Assembly (NCBI GenBank): GCA_004565275.1
Contig: SDOX01000099.1
Coordinates: 17,278-67,142, forward strand
Direction: 5' to 3'
DNA from: Nannochloropsis salina CCMP1776
Taxonomy: Eukaryota > Sar > Eustigmatophyceae > Eustigmatales > Monodopsidaceae
Length of the DNA: 49,865 bases
Part shown: positions 44,833 through 49,865 of the stretch, in pieces
Numbering within the stretch: the stretch's first letter is position 1
How the letters are laid out: each line of letters opens with the position of its first letter
The notes under the pieces: model-generated
What the model saw: the letters and a program-made list of their open reading frames with translations, nothing else
The model's database searches: none
Told to the model about the DNA's origin: nothing
Made by a program: the position numbers and the translations under genes

Positions 44833-47800
44833 CTAATCTGCATTATATCTTTGAAATGTTATATTGTAATCTTAGTCCATTCTGTTCCACGTCCTGGCTC
44901 CTTTACCCCTAACTACCTCTTCTTTGCCTTGCTCTTGGAGTCGCGGCGGCAGGACCATTGCGTCGTCTCGCTGCTCGCATCAGCCTCCGCTACCTTCCGC
45001 TATCCCTTCTCCTTCTTGTCCTTAATGCAGTCACAATGATACTAATTCTTGCAGCCGCCGCACTCTACCGCCCCCCTCTCCTCCTCAGGGTCATACGTTA
45101 GGGTTAGACAGCCTTTGCGGGTCTTCCAAGCATGTATGAGCAGTGAGGTGAGCAGGGCGACAACAGTGTCAGCTCCCTCCGCTTCTGGAGAGCTTGCACA
45201 ATCATATTAGCACCAACAATTATTATGGAGAAAGGACAAAAGTTTGGGACCTAACAATCGCGACGAGCAGAAGGGAGACACCTCGACATATGCCTCTGCT
45301 TCCTCCACTTGTTCTTTCTCATTTCGTTGTTCCTTCTCGAGAGAAACAGGAAAAGGACAGGAGACATCGGTCAGAGATAGGGACGCCTCTTCTTCATCGG
45401 GTACATTTCCCTCGTCGTCGTGATTGCTTGTGCGTCTCATTAAATGGAGGGGCGATTCGTGCCTACGGATGGCAGGATCTACATATATTTATGTAAAGAA
45501 GCCGGAAACCTGCGCTTAAAATGGACCAACACTCATTCCACATACCTTGACAATAGCATGAAGATACTTCATTTGCTAACTTATGCAAACCGCGCAAGGA
45601 CGGGGGCGGCTAAGCATGTCTCTATGTGCAGGAAACATTCTTGGGCGACATGCACTTCCGAGTTGACGGCCTGACCCTGGAGCTTGAGCATAAACGTCTT
45701 GACGGTGAAGTATTGCTAAGTCAGAAAACTTTCTTCGTATGGAAGCACGTTTGTGAATTTGCATGTAGTGCAATAGGTTCCATGCGAACACTTCCTGACG
45801 GAAGATCCGAGCCATAACCCCGCAGAGGCGGTGAGATGTGTCATAGATCATTAAGCTTCGTTGAGAACTTAAAGTACAAATCTTTGAGGCATCCATGAAA
45901 GGGTGGTTGATGGAGTATGTTCACATCTAAGGACTGCTCTCGTCTTTCCTCTACATGGCCCATCGATTCCTTGTGGAGTAGGGGATTCACTGAAATACAT
46001 CCGCTCTTCATGAAGTTATAGAGGTTATTGTATAAATTTCCGAGCAGGTCCCTCTAAGCAACTGTTGCTCATCAAGTGCAAACCAAGCTTCGACACGCTT
46101 GGGGTCGTGATTTTCTGTTGTAGTCTTTTTGCGTGGACAAAACGTAGAACACACTTCTGCCCTGCAGCACCTACACGAGCCAAATAAAAATTCAATCACT
46201 CACTATTTTGTAAATCAGAAATATGCAATATGCTGACCTGGTTAGCTTACATAGTTTTTCCCTCCACGCTTGGTCCTGTATACCTCGGTCGCTGTTTCGA
46301 TGCTGCCGTTGAACAGAATGTTACCCGGAACTTCAACCTTCCCGTCGAGCCTCCTGAAAAGCTGCAGGCATTGGGCGCCTCGATTAATGTGTAAATTCTG
46401 TATTTTTTTGGTCTTAAGCACATAGGTACGGAGTCTAGTCAATGACGATCTGGTTGGTTTGAAATTTTGATGTGTACTTGAGTTCCGGATGATCTGTCAA
46501 CACACACTATTGCATTGCAGAAGCTCACGGGTCGCCGTCATCTCGCGAGTATTATAAGGCTGCGTAGTGGTATTAAATGAAAGGCGTGATTGATAAGTAT
46601 GGATGAAATCGATGAACTTATTTCCGTCTTACCATAACAGTAACTAATTCACAGCAATCGGGTAGTGAGCTACCTCTCAAAATCCTCTTCCCTCGTCTTC
46701 CTGCTCGGCTTGCTCTCCCATTACCTCGACCTCGCACTGCGAGCTCTGTGGCCATCGAGAGAATGGCTGAATAATATTAGGGAGCGGTGAATCCGGGGCT
46801 CATTACTCAGGGCTTGTAAAGACAATATGTGTCATCGCAGGCATGTCTATATAAGCCCGAAATTAGAATGCATTGAAAGTAGAGGATGATCGATTCTGTG
46901 CTTTGTGCGACATCATTAAAATGCTGCCATTTTCAATGCAGGACTCCGTCAGAGGGCTAGAGAAGCTGGGTATTACTGATAAAAAGAAGGGGGAATGGGA
47001 AGACAGAAGATTAAAGAAAGGCCATATGCTCAGATTGAGCCCGTCGAGGGGAAAATGGAAATGAGAATACATAGGTTGCAAATGGGTGCCAGTGTATGCG
47101 TACATTATCGCACGTAACAGCAATCGCCAGGTAACACGGAAAAGTATGACAGCCAAGCACTGGAGTAGAGGCTGCGTGGTTTCCTCGGCAAAATTAAAGG
47201 CGAGATATACAAATCGGACAACCCGTCATTCATCCTATCTTTCCCTCCTAATGACATCAAGGAACTCTCTCATATACAGGGTTTGTCACATCTAAGTACA
47301 TCTCGTACCGAGGGTCGACGGGAGAGGGCTGTCTATTTCCTGACGCGCTTGCCTTTGAGGCTCTCCACTCAATTGTGTCAGTACGCGCTTCATACTTAGG
47401 CGAAGTTCCTGTGGATCCTCCGTGTTTATTTTCTTCCGTGATATCATAATCACACTGTTGCTGCTTCGATCGATTCTCATTTGCAAACCCCCCACATTTG
47501 ACATCTTCCTTACAAGGAAGACTCATCCATCAAACGGGTGCACGACCATAACCGACATGTGAGTTCTTATGATTCGCTTCCTGCGCGTCGAGGCCTAATT
47601 CCGTTGCAATTGAAAGAGAGTTTGGCGTGAGTCTCTCTGTAAGAACTAAAAAAAATTCAAGCCTGCGTGTGAGGAACCAGAGAGAAGCCTCCCGATGAGG
47701 GCAAGGGACGTGGGACCTGAGCGCTAACCAAAGCGCTGGGTGCCAGGATCTTAGAGTGCGATAACGCTTGTCCTATAATTTCAATTGTCACGAAAATGTC

Positions 47801-49865
47801 TTTGATACAAATCCAAAATGAGGTGTATTTCATCCTACGTGTTCATATTATAAGCTATATCCTCTCTCCACCGGGCTTCGGAAGGTTCAGTACCGGCTCC
47901 GGCTACCGTTTCTCGATTCGCCGCACCCTGGCTTTGTTATTACTGACGGGTCACCCTCAGAGCAAGTTAGCAGCGAGCTCTCCAAGAATGAGAAAAGGAA
48001 CCCGCACACCACATCTTCACTAGGAACTTAAGAAACACTTCTGAAACAAAAGAAGCCGAAATGTTTTCGTACGTCTTTCGTGATTATTTCTTCTGTCATG
48101 TAGCTCGCATGCGCAGGCCTACTAGTACCGTATAAACCCACGAGTTCATAACGGCCATCGACAGGTGTCCGGCCCTCTTATGCAACCCAATCTATTGCTA
48201 TGACAATGAGTCATGCAAATCGACGATATCCACGGGGAAAAGAAAGAGTACAGGAAACACTCAAATAAGAGGCAACACTGCAACTATCCCCTATCCGCCC
48301 GCGAGGGTCAACTACCGCCTTTCTCGCACATTTATCTTATCGTGACCATTATTGTCACACAGGGTGTCCTGGGATATTGTTTGATCCAACCTTTATTGTG
48401 CGCCGCTACCTTTGCTTGCTTGCGTTTGGCACCTGGGGCATTACTCTTGTCACAACTGCCAGTCAAAGCTCGATTTTTGTCGATTGGCACTGTCAAACGA
48501 TCCGTGACGATTGAGGAGTCATGAAATATCAAATGTAGTATCGATACTTCTCCTCTAGACATTGTTCCTGCTATTGGTCACGCGGGATTGACCGCTCGAT
48601 GGCAAGACGCTGCTTCTCGTTCCTTGTATAGTGACTTTTACGGCAAGTGCTTGCTGTGCACCCGCAAATGGAAGGGAATCAGTCTCTGTACGCAAGATCG
48701 CGTCTCTTTTGAAAAGTTCAGGAGTCCAAAGATTATGAAACCTAAGCGTTGCACGCCAAAAACTGCAACTCAACTGGTAATCGCTATGGTGTGACTGTTT
48801 TTTTCGTCGGCTGACATTCCTCACGGATCCTATCGTGTCTCCTCGTATAGGTATGTCTGAACGGAAACAGCCTATCAGATTCTCTTACCTCATGCAATGA
48901 TCACACGATTACTCACAGGTAGTCTTCGCCCCCTATGTCTACCTCCGCCCCGAACACTGCTCCTACTCCGTTTTTTCATATACTTTTTCGCTCCCGTCCC
49001 ACATCATTAAATATCAGATGGGTGGCAAGTCCCTAGTAATACATCCATAAAATCGTCGTTTTCCACTTCGCTCTTCACTATGTGCTTTGAAGTTATCTTT
49101 TCTCCCCGCGTCTGCGTTTTCCTCTTCCCTGTCTGATTGCATCCCTCTGCAACAATTTTCAAAACGCTAGAGAGAGGGAAATCTCTTCTCGCATACATAT
49201 CTTCTACACTTCCTGCGCTAGGTATCAAAACTGCTGTCACATAGCCAACACGGATACTGAACGTTCCCGGATCTATTCGCAATCTTCCGAAGATAGCCCA
49301 AGACTAGGATATAACCATTCTATGCGAGATGATAGAGACGAATCCGTCGTGTTCATGGTGGTACATCCTTTTTTCATCACAGACAGTGGGTCGAGAGGAG
49401 AGTTGCCGTCCTCATCACAGTCACATCGAGATGAAGCAGACATCGCTTTATGGTTGCCAGGGCCCTTCGACGCCGCTCGCACTGGCGCGCTATGGACGTG
49501 CTTAGGTTCTAAACAGTGCTCAGGTGGAAAAGCGTGTTTTTTTGAAGGAAAGTGTGCCCATCTGGCTTATTAAACATGCAATCAGAACGAGGGGGAGATT
49601 ACGCTGGTGAGTATCATTCTTGAGCTCATGGCAAATAGCAGCATCTCTTCTACAACGAACAAAGCGTCTGAGAAAGGAGGGAAAAATAAGGTCACTCACT
49701 GTCTTGAAGTAGACGGGCACGTCCTCAGTAGGAAGAGGGTATAAAAACTAGGCCCCGTGGCACTACGGGAGAAAAATGGGAGGGGAATTTTGGATTATTT
49801 GATTTTTCTTTCATAGTGCTTTACATTTCTTCCATCTCAGATATTTCCTGCTCACATCGGGAGTC
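44833..49865. other. Five-kilobase region with no gene I can support
   Basis: AT-richer than the left part, with only short frames (below about 110 codons) on both strands. None has a recognisable motif or a convincing chain of exons. The most gene-like scraps are a reverse frame at 46242-46442 (with QLFRRLDGKVEVPGN), a reverse frame at 47257-47526, and plus frames at 48588-48794 and 49322-49573. They could be exons of a multi-exon gene that I could not assemble in phase. No transposase, reverse transcriptase, RNA gene or long repeat was recognised. Pyrimidine CCCT tracts, common further left, are nearly absent. Confidence 0.4.

Noticed and set aside
44833-49865. A mobile element explaining the gene-poor right end
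   Set aside because: No transposase, integrase or reverse-transcriptase motif, no terminal repeats and no target-site duplication could be seen.

Overview
The window looks like nuclear DNA of a photosynthetic stramenopile (heterokont) alga, tentatively a eustigmatophyte of the Nannochloropsis/Microchloropsis type. The reasons are: short GT-AG introns of about 70-260 bp with CCCT-type pyrimidine tracts; compact genes on both strands; and a predicted plastid precursor (23706) whose signal peptide ends in AQA|FVP, the heterokont 'ASAFAP' type transit motif. The genus is inference; I recognised no species-specific marker. I placed exons by eye from frame continuity plus GT/AG sites. For the polyamine oxidase, MaoC-like, FANCL, ArfGAP and HAD genes every intron phase matches and the summed coding length is a multiple of three.

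Layout, left (GC-rich, gene-dense) part: tail of an unrecognised charged protein (<1-1377, +); FAD amine/polyamine oxidase (2335-4743, +); unrecognised multi-exon membrane protein (5228-7395, +); SRPBCC/COQ10-type lipid-binding protein (7915-8845, -, 5' end open); a disordered acidic ORF (9585-10733, +); double-hotdog MaoC-like protein with an Arg-rich leader (11291-14455, -); FANCL, the Fanconi anaemia E3 ubiquitin ligase (14705-17471, +); ArfGAP with a pure CAG31 polyglutamine tract (17862-20174, -); HAD phosphatase of the pseudouridine-phosphatase type (20672-22369, +); a large plastid-targeted helical-repeat + RAP + SAP protein (23706-30189, +); a four-KH-domain RNA-binding protein with a homopolymer frame problem near its C-terminus (31110-36302, -); and a degenerate kinase-like protein (36639-38006, +).

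From about 38 kb the character changes. AT content rises, CCCT tracts become rare except inside the oxygenase gene, and diverged repeats appear. One composite repeat (38010-38545) matches a stretch downstream of a large predicted secreted protein (39098-42095, +) and, in inverted orientation, the promoter and first codons of an intronless 2-oxoglutarate/Fe(II) oxygenase (42868-44607, -). From 44.8 kb to the end I can support no gene.

The genes do not form one pathway; this is ordinary eukaryotic gene order with two divergent pairs (ArfGAP/HAD and KH/kinase-like). The most interesting items are the RAP-SAP plastid protein, FANCL in an alga, the promoter-plus-5'-end inverted duplication around the oxygenase, the novel secreted protein, and introns whose two ends carry complementary GGGA and CCCT tracts. 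I found no virus-like element, CRISPR array, rRNA or convincing tRNA.
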